Assembly (NCBI GenBank): GCA_019925795.1
Contig: CM034301.1
Span: forward strand, 46,649,783-46,713,782
Direction of reading: 5' to 3'
Length of the DNA: 64,000 nucleotides
From: Dendrobium chrysotoxum
Taxonomy: Eukaryota; Streptophyta; Magnoliopsida; Asparagales; Orchidaceae
A program made the translations under genes and the position numbers. The notes beneath the pieces were generated by a model. The model had not been told where the DNA came from, searched no databases, and worked only from the letters and a program-made list of their open reading frames with translations. Below are positions 1 to 11,340 of this stretch, one piece after another (within the stretch, counting starts at the first letter, position 1; every line of letters starts with the position of its first letter).

Positions 1-196
1 ACCACCGATAGTCCTTACAATGAATTGATAAATGCTACGCTGCCCAGTAGACAGCAGAAGCAGTGAAGAAAGGAGAAATGGAGTGTTCGTAAAAGTGTAG
101 CTTGTAAGAAGAAAAAGTTAAAAACCGTAAAAATAAAAGCGAACGGAAGTGGAAGGTAAGGGCGGGGAAAATGCTGCTGCTACTGCTCTCGGAAAA

Positions 197-1309
197 CTAA
201 CATCGATGGATTCGGTTGCCGCCGGGGGTGTCACCACCGGCGGCGATAATGGTGGTTTGACCGCCTCCGCCTCCAGGCCTAAACGCCCTCATCGGGCTTG
301 CAAAAGCCCAGCCCCAGCTCTTGTTCCGGCCATGAGGTGCGCTGGCACGCCGCGCCGCCGGTAAGGGGACAGTGTCACCGCACGCATCCGCTGCCGCTGT
401 GGCGGAAAGCCAGTAGGTGGTCATGCCGAGTCCAACGAAGATGCCACCGCACTTGATTCGCTCCTTGATACGCTGCTCGTCGTCGTCGTTTTCGTGGCGG
501 TCGCCGCGGTGGATGGAGACCTTTTGCTTGGATTCTCGGTGAGATTCCACCCGCCGGAGAGTGCAGTCGCCGAATCCATTGGAGATCCGCTCGAGAAAAT
601 CACCGGAAAAGCTTCGGCTCCCGCACCCCACCGATCTGGATCTGGCCACCTTACGCCCGAACGAGGACGATGCCTGGCTTCCACTTGGGCTGGCATCATC
701 GTTTCCGGCGGAGACTTCGTCATCCTTAGCGACCTTTGGAATTTCTGATACACAGTTGCCGGCGACAGCGGACGAGGAAGAGGCTGAAGAGGTGGATCTG
801 CGCTTGGTGATGAAGGAGGTCGGGATTGGGGCGGAAGAAGTGGATGAAGAGTAGGTGAGGGTGAGGAATGACCAGAAGCTCTTCTTCCGAGGACTGTCTG
901 ATGCATCGGCAATCTCCCCACGGGGTCGCGGAGCGACCGACTTGCTTCGATTGAGTATAACCGATTCGGCGTTTCGATCCGCGGCCGCAGCGTTAGTGGA
1001 GGAGTGGGTTTTCATTTTACGACGGCGGTGTTTGGAGGAGAGGAAGGACATGCGGTTGGATGAGGGAAGAGCCGGAAGATCAGAGGAGGGGAAGGAAGGG
1101 GGAGAGGAGGAAGAGGAGGGAGGTGGAGGAATGGAGAAGAAGGGGTCGGAGAATTTGGAAGAGGAGACGAGCTTGCCGAGCTTCTCCTGAAGGCAGAAGG
1201 CGCAGATTCCGCCGGGGTTGTTGCGGTAAGGATGGTCACTGCACTGCATTCCTTCGCCCAGTTCGTCCGCCAATACCGCTCCTCCGCCTCTTCCCACTTT
1301 CTCTCCCAT
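197..1309 (-). CDS. Plant-specific uncharacterised protein with Cys/His N-terminal motif
   Basis: Single open frame of 370 codons ending in TAG at 197-199. Near the N-terminus is a CSDHPYRNNPGGICAFC stretch followed by LQEKLGKLVSSS. I recognise this as the conserved start of a plant-only family of unknown function, reminiscent of the N-terminal Cys/His motif of OCTOPUS/DUF740 proteins. The middle is Ser/Pro-rich and low complexity. It is followed by basic, Ser-rich blocks (RKVARSRSVGCGSRSFSG, then DFLERISNGFGDCTLRRVES) that look conserved, and by a hydrophobic GGIFVGLGMTTYWLSATAAA segment. The ATG at 1309 gives the longest frame; a second Met (MQCSDHPYR) lies about 20 residues in and could be the true start. 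Codon GC is far above that of the flanks. No intron is needed. Function is unknown; association with membrane or cytoskeleton would be a guess. I am confident it is a real gene. Confidence 0.85.
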   Translation of the reverse strand: MGEKVGRGGGAVLADELGEGMQCSDHPYRNNPGGICAFCLQEKLGKLVSSSKFSDPFFSIPPPPSSSSSPPSFPSSDLPALPSSNRMSFLSSKHRRRKMKTHSSTNAAAADRNAESVILNRSKSVAPRPRGEIADASDSPRKKSFWSFLTLTYSSSTSSAPIPTSFITKRRSTSSASSSSAVAGNCVSEIPKVAKDDEVSAGNDDASPSGSQASSSFGRKVARSRSVGCGSRSFSGDFLERISNGFGDCTLRRVESHRESKQKVSIHRGDRHENDDDEQRIKERIKCGGIFVGLGMTTYWLSATAAADACGDTVPLPAARRASAPHGRNKSWGWAFASPMRAFRPGGGGGQTTIIAAGGDTPGGNRIHRC

Positions 1310-1600
1310 CGCGCCTCTACTCCTTTTCAGAGAGAAGGAAAGAGAGAAAAGGGACGGGGGACTGGGGGAGAAAGAGAAATGACAGTAATGGAAGTGAAAG
1401 AGTCAGGCACTGTTCAGGGCTTGGAGAGGAGAGAGGATGAGATCGTGGAGAGGGGTAGGGTGCTCAGAGAGAAAGGAGAAGTAGCTGTCTGATTATTTGA
1501 AATTATATTTGATTATTAAATTTTGAAAAACTTAAAAACACAGGCGTTGAGGTTTGCACCCGGAGCAGCGGAGCCACGTGAAGGGGTGTATTATTTATAG
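1310..1600 (-). promoter_or_regulatory. Core promoter and 5' leader of the gene at 197-1309
   Basis: Read on the minus strand, CTATAAATA (1600-1592) is a good TATA box. A palindromic G-box core CACGTG lies at 1575-1580, between the TATA box and the coding start. The leader 1310-1490 is a CT-rich tract on the minus strand, common in plant 5' UTRs. The transcription start is inferred near 1560-1570. No other element is claimed. Confidence 0.55.
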
Positions 1601-2018
1601 ACGGAGACTACAGGGAACGATAGCCAAGAAGGTTGGTTTTTTTTAGGTTAAGATACTTACTTTATTTTATATTTTTTTGGAATTTTGATCGAGAACATTA
1701 AAAATATGAATTTATCGAATAATTTTTCAAACAATATTTTAAAACTGTGTAAATTTATGACTTAAAAATATTATTGCACGTAGTCAAATTTTATATAAAT
1801 TTTTATTTTTCTTAATTATAAATGATATCTCACATATAATAAAAACTTATGTTAGAAGAAATATACTTAGTTTTTATATGAAAACTCTAGAAAAGAAATT
1901 AAGAGTTTTATCTTATTGAAATAACTTTCATTATTAATATTCATGTGTTAGAATGGTTTAAAGAAAATATAAGTGAAATTAAGATGTTAATTTTTAATTT
2001 TGGTGTGTTATAATGAAG
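1601..2018. other. AT-rich spacer
   Basis: AT-rich upstream sequence without coding potential or recognisable repeat structure. Nothing specific is seen. Confidence 0.5.
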
Positions 2019-2131
2019 GATTTATTTGAGAGAGTTTTTTTTATTACTTTTTAAAATAGCTCTCAAGTATAAAATTTTTTTTGAAAGTAAAAAAAAAAAT
2101 AATGATAAAAAATAGTTCCAAAGGAGGCCCC
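2019..2131. mobile_element. Foldback MITE, decayed copy 1
   Basis: The left arm reads ATTTGAGAGAGTTTTTTTTA and the right arm ends with ATAGTTCCAAAGGAGGCC. The copy matches the layout of five other 95-120 bp copies in this window: an outer GGCTTCGTTTGGGA arm, an inner CTTTCTTACTGCTTTCTAAAA arm, then their reverse complements. It is strongly diverged and its ends are approximate. Confidence 0.4.
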
Positions 2132-2704
2132 CAAAGTTGATGAGCTAAGTGAATATGATTGCCTTAGTTCACTTTTAAAGGTGAATGCACAATGAATTGC
2201 AGGAGTTCGTTAAATTGGTCAGATGGAATGGTTATATATGAGGACATAAAACTTGGTTCCATGTAGAGATTTTGAGATAATAGAAAATGTGCTACAACAG
2301 ACCTTATGTATAGAGAGACAAATGTAGATAATCAGAGAAAATTAGAATATATAATTTGATTCCAAGTCATATAGCCAATAAAGCTGCTACAACTTCTTCG
2401 AATTTTCATTAAGAAGAAACATGGATAGACCATGCCTTTGGCTGATGAGGAAAAAGAAAATTTTTACGCGAGCACCGGTTCGGGGGCTATTTGTCTGATC
2501 ATACATGATCAAATCCAATTTATTCGGCCATAGCTTAATTTATATGACCCATTTTGGCTTCAATTTGATAAGTTCAACTTAATCTGTCTTGTCTCAATCT
2601 TTGCACGATAAGTGAGATTTTCGGTCATGTGTCAAAATTTAAATATAATTTGATAAATTTTCAGTAGAAACATACAATGTATTTTTTAATAAATGTTGAA
2701 GAGT
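2132..2704. other. AT-rich spacer
   Basis: No convincing open frame, and no RNA gene other than the SINE to its right. Nothing further is recognised. Confidence 0.4.
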
Positions 2705-2794
2705 CAATATTTTGTAAATGAGATCGCCGAGTGGTCGACGGCATGCGTTCCTCCCATCTTATCCGGGCTCGAATCCCCTAATTGTCTCAAAAAA

Positions 2795-2828
<34 letters not shown>

Positions 2829-2860
2829 TTATATTATAAATAAATTATAGATTAGTTAAC
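2705..2860 (+). mobile_element. tRNA-derived SINE with poly(A)/(TA)n tail
   Basis: A box-A-like CGCCGAGTGGT (2725-2735) and a box-B-like GGGCTCGAATCC (2765-2776) are spaced as in a tRNA gene, i.e. an internal RNA polymerase III promoter. About ten bases after box B a pure A tract begins (2789-2812) and runs into (TA)n. Similar flanks occur on both sides: TAATAAATGTTGAAGAGT (near 2687-2704) and TAACAAATGTTGAGAGT (near 2857-2873). They look like an imperfect target-site duplication. The body is very short and no LINE-derived 3' tail is recognised. It is not a functional tRNA, because there is no closing acceptor stem before the A tract. Confidence 0.6.
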
Positions 2861-2938
2861 AAATGTTGAGAGTTCATACTTCACCAAAGCAGAAAACCGT
2901 CCAATGGGTTCCTCATAGTGTTGATTGTGCCACACGCT

Positions 2939-3036
2939 TTAGGTTTTGTTTGGAATGACTTTCTTACTGATTCCTAAAATAACTTTTAAAAATTATTTTA
3001 AAAAATAATAAAAAAACCGTCCCAAACGAATCCTTA
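2939..3036. mobile_element. Foldback MITE, copy 2
   Basis: The left arm TAGGTTTTGTTTGGAATGAC is followed by TTTCTTACTGATTCC. The right arm ends CCGTCCCAAACGAATCCTTA, which is its reverse complement apart from scattered changes. It belongs to the same family as the copies near 12772, 13703, 22237 and 22368. Confidence 0.6.
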
Positions 3037-3386
3037 ATCACTCTATAACAGTAAAACAGGCTCCGCAAGGTTTTGCAGTTTCTATTCGCTTTGAAATTAT
3101 GTTAAAATATTAATTAGTATTTAGTCATACAAAATTTATCAAATATTAATAAATTATAAAAAATGTATTCAATGGTCCAGCCTCAAAAGTACTTTAAGAA
3201 GCGACCGTTCAAGGTGCGAGCGAAAAGTTAGTAAGAGTTAAAGCTCTGTATTAAATGGCTATGGGTGTTCCCGATGTTTCCAGTGTGCCTTACAAACTAA
3301 ATATAAAGTCCGGTAATTTTACGGCTTTTCAAGTAAAATTTAAAATATATCTTATATTGTTAATTAAATAATAGCACTTTTCCGAA

Positions 3387-3421
<35 letters not shown>

Positions 3422-4524
3422 GACATTATAACTTAATAGCTTCTAATTTCTTACCGAGGTATCATTGAAGATGCATTAATTAACTATATGTCTGAGTTAT
3501 TTATTTTTTAATATCTTATAATGCTTAAATTCAGTAATGATTATTTTGTATTTTCATTTTAAAAGAAAATTTAAATATTAAGGATTTAAATAAATAATCG
3601 GATCAGACCCAACTCAAAAAATTTGGATACAAATTGAGTCGTTATTGAACGGGTAGGGTTCGTATTGACCTGCAACATGCTTTTAATTGAAAATATCATT
3701 TTTTTTTTATTTTTTTATTTGTGGATATAATCTTCTTATTTTTAATCAAATATGATAAATATTATAGTTAATAAATGGGTCGGATTTATGTTGATATGCT
3801 TGATCCGTTTATTATACTGATTGGATTCGGATTGTCTGGATTTAGATTGGGTGAATTTCAGATTAGATTTGAACTCAATCCGTCAATCCATTATAACAAC
3901 CCGATTAAAATATTGCAAACACTTATTATTCTAGTTTAATTGCTTTATAAAAGCTTCAAATATAACATTATTCAAATTTTATATTAAATTTTGAAAATAA
4001 AAATTATTTAACAATACTGTACACATAAATATCTTTTCTTAAGGGGTCAAGAAATTGGACAGCTTGAGCTTGCGAGGATTGGAACATTAAGAGGCATGGA
4101 GCCCACAGGCTTAAAAAAATAAATTCTTATTTTACTAAAAAAATCTCTTCTAGTCGTGCCAAATAATGTATTTTTATTAATGTGCGTGAAAGGGTGATTT
4201 TCTTCTTACGTTTACGTATGAGTGGAGGCATGTTTAGGTCCCGCCTAACATCGCCCTTAAATATTGCTCTGAAAATTTAGATTAATCTTTCCTGTAGTAA
4301 TTGATACTCATCAATATTTCACGAAGTTTCTACCACAATAAGGGTAAGCAAAGAGGCCCATAAGGCCATAACTTTGACATTTGACAAGTTAAAAAGCGTG
4401 AAAAAAATTGATTTACAGTTAACACATCCCAATAATGATGAACATCAAAATTATTAAATTATTTCAAAATTAATATGATATAAATTTTAATTACAAGTAG
4501 AAAAAAAAATAATAACAGCCATTC

Positions 4525-4526
<2 letters not shown>
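3037..4526. other. AT-rich spacer with (AAT)n microsatellite
   Basis: About 1.5 kb without coding potential. An (AAT)n microsatellite occupies roughly 3388-3421. Around 3600-3900 there are scattered GGGTCGGAT/GATCCG-type words that weakly recall the GGGTC-rich element at 55696, but no boundaries can be fixed. Confidence 0.5.

Positions 4527-4559
<33 letters not shown>
4527..4559. repeat. (TA)n microsatellite
   Basis: A pure alternating TA run of about 30 bp, directly to the left of the hAT element. Confidence 0.9.
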
Positions 4560-4561
<2 letters not shown>

Positions 4562-7477
4562 GCTTTGATTAGGGGGATTGAGAGGCCCACGGGGGCACAT
4601 GCCCCCTCGATAAATCGGAAATTTTAACGCCCCGTCAATATTCGGCTGGCTAAAAAAAAAATCCTAGTTTTCATCTGCGCTTGCGCGATTCCTCCTAGCC
4701 GCTGTTCGACGGACGAAAGGTCGAGACGCCACTGCACTGCACGACGACCGCTCGACATGAGCTCGATGCCTCGACTGCTCGACGCTTGACGGTCTCAACC
4801 CAGCCGGCAACCACCATGTTCCCGATTCGCCTCCTAGCCGTCCTATTCGCAAGTCGCCTCCCAGCCGCTTTGTCCGAAATCTGCTCGACGCTCGACACTT
4901 TCACAGCCTCGGTTGTTCCTCGCCTCCTTCGCCTGAGAAAGTCAGTGATTTTGGTCGGCCTCCTCTAGTCCTCTTCAGCTTTCAATGATTACGTTTAAAA
5001 CTAATTGCATGTTGTGGAGAAGAAGGATTTTTAAAATTCTAAAGTTAATTAATTTTTAAAGCATTTTAGTGCTCTTGTTGAAATATAAATTAGAAAGTTT
5101 TTTAACAAAAAAAAGGTGTACCATAAAAATCTCATCAATTCGAATTCCACATAGTTAGATATACGAAGTCCTATCCTTGCATTTCAAAAGAGATTATTCC
5201 AATGATTCAAATTTGTAAATTCTAAATCAAAATCAAGAAATCTAACAACTACTGCATTCTTGATCGATCTTATGAGTTTTCATGTTGATTTTCTAATTGT
5301 ATGATGTATGTTAAACTAGGTTTTTGTTATGCGGAAATATTTTAAGAAGCTTTCAAAGACTTCAAATGAGACAAACAAAGAAGACGATGAGCAAAATCAA
5401 AAAAGAATTTGCATGGAAATTGAATCATCAAGAAATCTTAAAGAAATTGAATTATCAAGAAATCTAGAAGTAGATTTAAAGAACCTTCCATCTGATCCTG
5501 GTTTGCGAATTCCTATATCTGAATTTACACCTAATATTCAAGACCAAGTTTGACGGTCATACTTGCAAAGAGGTCCATTCCAACCTCGTACTCATGAATT
5601 TCCCAAAACTAAATTTAGGGCAAAGGATAAACAATTCAATGCTGCGTGGTTTGATAAATATTCTAATTGGTTAGAATACAGTTTATGCAAAGATAAGGCA
5701 TATTGTTTATATTGTTATCTATTCAAAGGAGTAGATAGAGAAAATGAGGATGATGATGCATTCAATAAGAAGGGATTCTCAAATTGGAAGAAAATCAAAT
5801 AAATTTGAACTTCATGTTGGGGGTCATAGTAGTGCGCACAATAATGCACGACGGAACTGTGAAGATTTAATGAAGCAAAGTCAGCATATTAATTTTGTGT
5901 TTCAGAAGCAATCAGATTATGCCACAGCTGCATATCGTACTCGTCTAAATGCATCTATTGATTGTGTGCATTTTGTTTTAAGACGAGGACTAGCATTTAG
6001 AGGACATGATGAGTAACACATCCAGAAATCAAGAAAATTTTCTTCTACTATTGCAGTTCTTAGCCGAACATAATAATGAGAAAAATAATGTGGTTCTTAA
6101 AAATGCTCCGAAAAATTTAAAATTAAGTGCACCAGATATTCAAAAGGATATCACCAGAGCTACATCGATTGTCATCACAAATTTCATAAAAAAAGAAATT
6201 GGAGAGAACTACTACTCTATTTTAGTTGATGAAGCCCGTGATGGGAGAGGACTTTAATGGAATTACAGAATGGAGAAATTTTAACTGGACAAGGATTGAA
6301 TCAAGAAATAACTCTGAGGGGGTCTGGTGATACACGATGGGGATCACAATATGAATCAATTATAAGATTGATTACTATGTTCTCATCGGTTATTGATATC
6401 CTAGATGTTGTTGTTGAAGATGGTATAAGTTCTGAATATAAAGGCGAGGCATTTGCTTTACTAGAGTCAATGCAATAGTTTGAATTTTCATTCTGCTTAT
6501 TTTTTATGAAGGATATACTTGGTATAACTGCTGAGTTGTCACAAGCTTTGCAGAGAAAAGAATAGGATATTGTAAATGTCATGTTTCTGGTTTGAATATG
6601 TAAAAAAAAAAGTTTGCAAGACATGAGAGATAATAAATGAGAAGAGTTCATCACTAAACTAACTTCTTTTTGTGAGCAACAAAAAATAGAAATTCCCCAC
6701 ATGAATGATAGATGAGTTGCTCGAGGACGGCCCCGTCGTAAAGCTCATGACATGACAAATTTACATCACTTTCGAGTTGAAATTTTTAACACGGTTATTG
6801 ATATGCAACTTCCAGAGTTAAATAATTATTTCACAGAGACAAATATTGAGTTACTTTTGTCTATTGCCTGTTTGAATCCAACTAATTCATTATGTGCATT
6901 TAGTAAAGACAAATTAATTTGAATGATAAATCATTATCCATGTGATTTTACTCCTATTGAATTTGCAATTCTAGACAATCAGTTGGAAACTTATATCATG
7001 GATATGCAATCTGATCCACAATTCTCATTGTTAAAAGATATTGGATGCCTTGCTGAGACGATGATACAGAATAAGGATATTTTATATCCTCTTATTTTCA
7101 GGCTATTTAAACTCACTTTAGTTTTACCGGTTGCAATAGCAGGAGTGGAAAGAGCATTTTGTGCAATGACTATCATTAAAACTCGACTGCGAAATAGGAT
7201 TGGAGATCAGTGGATGAATGATACTTTACTCACATATATTGAGAAGGATATATTGGATTGTATTGGTAATGATATAATTATTAATATTTTATAAAATATG
7301 AAGAGCATACACTATAAATTGTAAGTGTTTTTCATCTTATATTTAGAATTCAATATTTTTTAAAAAAATTTAAAACTGGCAATGCCGGTCCCAAGCCCGA
7401 ATGAAAAAAGTTGAGAAAATTTTTTTTCAAAAAAAGTTTGTGCCCCCTCTAAAAAATGTTTCTGGCTATGCCACTTG
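4560..7477 (+). mobile_element. hAT-superfamily DNA transposon, defective
   Basis: The right end reads TGGCTATGCCACTTG (7463-7477), a typical hAT terminal inverted repeat. The subterminal GTGCCCCCTC just inside it is mirrored on the left by GGGGGCACATGCCCCCTC (about 4592-4609). The left terminus itself has decayed, so the start is approximate. A GC-rich probable 5' leader (4630-4975) is followed by an AT-rich stretch ending in an AG just before the first coding ATG. This is the exon-intron arrangement usual for plant hAT genes of the TTF-zinc-finger type. The tail also contains TGCCGGTCCCAAGCCCGAAT (7382-7401), a phrase I have seen recur in plant repeats. Not autonomous, because the transposase is broken. 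Confidence 0.8.
5329..7294 (+). pseudogene. hAT transposase (TTF zinc finger, DUF4371, dimerisation domain), broken
   Basis: Consecutive pieces read as one transposase in several frames. The start is MRKYFKK and a linker ends in DPGLRIPI. A TTF-type zinc-finger region follows (AWFDKYSNWLEYS, LCKDKAYCLYCYLFK, GGHSSAHNNA). A DUF4371 core comes next (AAYRTRLNASIDCVHFVLR to ENYYSILVDEARD). After GDTRWGSQYESIIRL comes a well-preserved C-terminal dimerisation domain (VAIAGVERAFCAM, IIKTRLRNRIGDQWMNDTL). There are stop codons near 5551 and 5800 and frame shifts near 6016. The segment joining the two halves near 6245-6300 is far too short, so much of the catalytic core, roughly 200 or more codons, is deleted. 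Products of this class resemble the animal ZMYM1-like proteins. The C-terminal piece is the least damaged. Confidence 0.85.
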
Positions 7478-7480
7478 TTT

Positions 7481-8480
7481 TGATATATCTATAAAAAATT
7501 CACATGATTTGACATGAATCTCGAGGCAAGATTAAAATTGGAAACTTCTAGAATTAAATTTGAAATCATATAAACTTCAATTTCAGCAAGTTCATAATCG
7601 AACTGAAAGTCTCAATTAGACCAACTAAACGATACCAAAGGTGGTCCAATCCTAGCGCAAATGAGCCTAAATCAAACACAAGAAGTATGATAAAAAACAT
7701 CAAACATTAATTGGATGACCAAATGATCTCTAAATTAGACATGTTTATAGTCGAATCGAGCAGCTTGACGAGACAAATCCAAAAAGCTGAAGATCACTCA
7801 ATTTTGACATCATAGGGCGCTTAGATGTTGAATAGGTCATGCAATAAAGTGTTTTAGATTTTAGTTCAAATCACGATAATGCCCATACAATAAAGGCTAT
7901 AAATAGAGCATCATTCTTCAGATCGGGGGTGGGGAGGAAGAATAGAAAGAACTAGAGAGAACTCACTTATATTTTCCAATCGTCGTTGCCAACGATCATC
8001 ACCTCACCAGTTATTGTCGCCAACAATTACCATCATTGGACTTTGACCTCCCAATTGTCATCTCTAGACTTTCCTTCGCTGACTACATTCTCCCGGTTAT
8101 TGTCACTCGACTACGATCCAATTAGGAGAGTAAATATATTAGATTTAGACTATGTTAAAAAATATAGTGGTAGACCTAAAAAGACTTAGTTATAAAATAT
8201 TAGAAATGATCATTTTTTATTATATTTAAATGCAAATTTGACTATTAACATAACATAATAGAGAAAAAGGATTCATGTAGCCGACACATATAGTAAGATA
8301 AAGGTTTGAAGTTGTTGTTGAATATGATCTCTTGATCATGATCGATTGACTACGATCTCCAGATCATAATTGTCCTACTACGATCTCATGATCTTATTTC
8401 TAGATTATGATCTTTGACCATCATCACTTAATTATACCCGACCATAATCACCAAATCACCATAACTCAACTATAATCTCT
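7481..8480 (+). repeat. Decayed LTR of the Tat-like gypsy family (copy A)
   Basis: Starts TGATATATC and contains ATGAATCTCGAGGCAAG, ATTTCAGCAAGTTCATAATC and similar blocks in the same order as the LTRs at 21791-20326 (minus strand) and 62621. A TATA box GGCTATAAATAGAG lies near 7896-7909, and a purine-rich leader follows. Degenerate GACTACGATCTCC-like repeats occupy about 8330-8470, matching the array position in related LTRs. No gag sequence follows, so it is either a solo LTR or a fragment. The right boundary is uncertain. Confidence 0.6.
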
Positions 8481-9768
8481 CTGAATAATAGGCACATTTT
8501 TAATATGCACTACTAACAATAATATCTAATTTAATCTTAATTTAAATGGCATTAATGATATTTTTAATAGTCATTAATGACAAAAAAAGAAGATAAAATT
8601 ACTCACAATAATAGGCAAACTTTTTTCAGTCAATTGTATGATAGTCCTATATAATCTAATCTTAATTTAAATCATCTTTATTTCATAATGAAACAAGTGA
8701 TATGTGACAATGCGAAAAAAAGCGTTCAAAATTTTTGCAAACGATGGGCTTTGAACTGCCCCTGTTATAAATGTCAAAATGTCTCCTAATTGCCAAGATT
8801 TTACATCTAGTGAAGCTTGTAAACGTTTAATAGGAACAATTTAGCGTTACTTTTAAGCGTCGATAAATGTTAAGAAATAGTCGATGCTTAAAAGTAAGGG
8901 TGTAAGTTAGTCAAGCTGACTCTTGAGCCAGTTCAGTGAGCTAATGAGCCAAATGTGACGCCTCAATGCTTAAATTGAAAGAATTGTCTATTTTATCTCT
9001 TGATTAACACTAGAGCATCTAATTTCCATTGAATTAAAAGAAGGGTCAGCATACAAATTTATATATCAAAATCTTTCACTATTTCCATTTATCAAAATAT
9101 GATTTACAATAATGTGGAACTCTTTTACAATATCAATATAACTCGTTGGGCTCCTCACTACAAAAAAATAACAAAATGCCAAAAAACAAGAAGGAAACAT
9201 GAAGATTCCAATCAACCTTACTCCATAAGATCCGTTCTCTAACTTGAAATCAATAAAATCTATACAGTAAGCTCACAAGCCCAATAGGACCCCAATACTG
9301 TCAAAGTTTTCAATGCAATGTCTCAAAAATCAATATTAATATAAAATCAGTAGCCATCAATATGATGAGGCACTAGTGCTACAAATCAATAGAATCATAA
9401 AGGAGAAAAGCAAAAATCATTACACTAAAATCTATAAATCACTTGCATATACAAAAAGGGTAACCAAATTGATTCTATATCAAGAGAATGAGGACAATAT
9501 ATAATACGGTGCTATCAAAAAAAATTTTTAGAGGGGCCTAAATTTATTTTGAGCGAGATCATCATCATAATAAAATATGTAAAGTAGGAATAGGCCCAGC
9601 TGTATCAATAAAAGTAAATGACGATTTATAATGATGATCTCAAGTTCATAATTCTGATCAAACTAATGAGGATGATTGAAAATATTTTAATTATTTGTAG
9701 AATAACATAACAAAGCTTCAATTTTCTCTTTATTTTTATGCAATCAAAATAATAATCATTATTAGTTT
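8481..9768. other. AT-rich spacer
   Basis: No gene recognised. A small inverted repeat (CTTTTAAGCGTCGA ... TCGATGCTTAAAAG, about 8848-8896) and a CACTACAAAAAAAT word near 9157 are visible, but no complete element can be drawn. Confidence 0.4.
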
Positions 9769-10820
9769 CAATATTTTAAAAATCGGACCGGACCGGCCTG
9801 TTCGACCGTGAACCGGCCACAAGTTCGATCCGGTCCAGTCTGAGAACAGTCTCTGCATAGAATCTGTAAGAACCGCCGGTTCAACTGGCGATCTGGTCAG
9901 GGTTCGGTTGAACCGGCCGGTTCAATTGACATGCTTTTTAAATAATAATTAAAATTAAATAATGATGTTTAATATTAAATACTAAATAAATAAATAAATT
10001 ATAATAAATGCATATTTTAACCAAATCATTATGAATCATCTTAACATGATCCACCACTCCATGTGATCTCTTCACACTAGAAAACTCAAAAAGCTATATA
10101 AATAATAGCAACAAAGAATTTCCAAGTGATGTGGGACTAAAGAGAAGAGTTAAGAGATGTATAAGGCTATAAGCTCATAACATATATAATATCTATGGAA
10201 TTTATTTTTTAAACAAATTTTTTAATTAATTATTTATAATATGAATAATACTTATTTATTAGTTAATGATAAAAAATTATTTATTTAAACACTATAAAAA
10301 ATAATTTTATCTATTTATTAATGATATATTATTTTTACATAACTAATTTTTAGATATAAAATTTTAAAATAAATTTCATATATAACATATACATGAAAAT
10401 ATATTTAATCATATAACATAAGTTAATAATAATTTATATTAAATTTATAAACTTATGTTAGAATTAAATTTATATTAAATATGTAATATAAATTAGTAAC
10501 ATAAAAATTAGCATATTTAATCATATAACACAAAAATTAACATGTTATTATAAGTATAAATTTTTATAATTATAAGATTTAAATTTTTTTACTTTTATAT
10601 GAGATTTTAAAATATTTTTTTACTTAATTATGAAAGTTTTATGCTTTATAGTTTTTTATTTCGTTTAATTATTTTCTCATATTTGGAATGATAAGATTAT
10701 TATTGATATAATTTTATTAAATTTTAATAAAATTATTATTTATTACGTCATCCGGTTCGACCGGTCGAACCGTGAACCTCTCCTTCCAATTCGTTGTCTC
10801 ATCCGATTTTCACAACATTG
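9769..10820. mobile_element. Non-autonomous hAT element, 1.05 kb
   Basis: The left end CAATATTTTAAAAATCGG (9769-9786) and the inverted right end CCGATTTTCACAACATTG (10803-10820) form terminal inverted repeats. They are flanked by a perfect 8-bp duplication ATTAGTTT (9761-9768 and 10821-10828), the size diagnostic of hAT elements. Both subterminal regions hold CCGGTTCGACCGG-type words, and the left side has several. The interior is about 85% A+T with no open frame of note, so it must rely on a transposase encoded elsewhere. Confidence 0.8.
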
Positions 10821-11045
10821 ATTAGTTTTTAAAATCCAACGGCAATTTATCTTTATGGCAGGCAAGAATATCCCCTCTTTTATAATAACAGATTGAAAAG
10901 TTCAGATAAAAGTACAATCTAATTCAAGCAAATATATAATATATTCAGTCAAACAAAAATTAGGAGTTTAGAGGCCATTATCTGAGTTGCGATTCCGTTT
11001 AGAAAAGTTTCTTGCTCTTTTTACTTTTTAGTTGCTCATGCGCTC

Positions 11046-11186
11046 ATGCCGATGGAATTTGAGGGCTCTATTACGACTATGTCGAACTCTGCCTCCGGTG
11101 AGACTAGTGTCTCGTCCGGCCATCTTTCGGCAGCAGCTTCCCTTCTGCCACCGCCGAAGAAAAACAGGAATCTTCCCGAAAATTGT
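11046..11186 (+). pseudogene. Fragment resembling exon 1 of an INDETERMINATE DOMAIN (IDD) C2H2 zinc-finger gene
   Basis: The ATG at 11046 opens a frame reading MPMEFEGSITTMSNSASGE, then SVSSG, and later PPPKKNRNLPE. IDD transcription factors begin with SASGEASVSSG-like text and then PKKKRNLPG, directly before DPDAEVIALSPKTL and four zinc fingers. Here the similarity stops at LPE and runs into AT-rich DNA. I see no good splice donor, and no zinc-finger exon lies downstream in the window. This is most likely a duplicated or captured gene fragment. A truncated live gene is less likely. Identification rests on recall of the family N-terminus. Confidence 0.5.
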
Positions 11187-11340
11187 ATTTATAAATATTT
11201 TTTTTTCAAGCACCATTCAATTATTCTTTCTCTCTCAAAATTTTAAATTTTAGAGCTATAAATATCTCTTCAAAAATATTAATGATATATTAAAAATAAT
11301 TATTTTGTCTTACTGAAAATTTTTATTTAGATTGCCACTT

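Noticed and set aside
855..1492. Plus-strand frames over the first gene
   Set aside because: Antisense shadows of the minus-strand gene and its CT-rich leader.
2721..2790. Possible functional tRNA gene
   Set aside because: A- and B-boxes are present, but acceptor-stem pairing is absent and an A tract starts directly after, so it fits a SINE better.
9150..9175. CACTACAAAAAAAT as a CACTA transposon terminus
   Set aside because: No inverted partner end or 3-bp duplication could be found.
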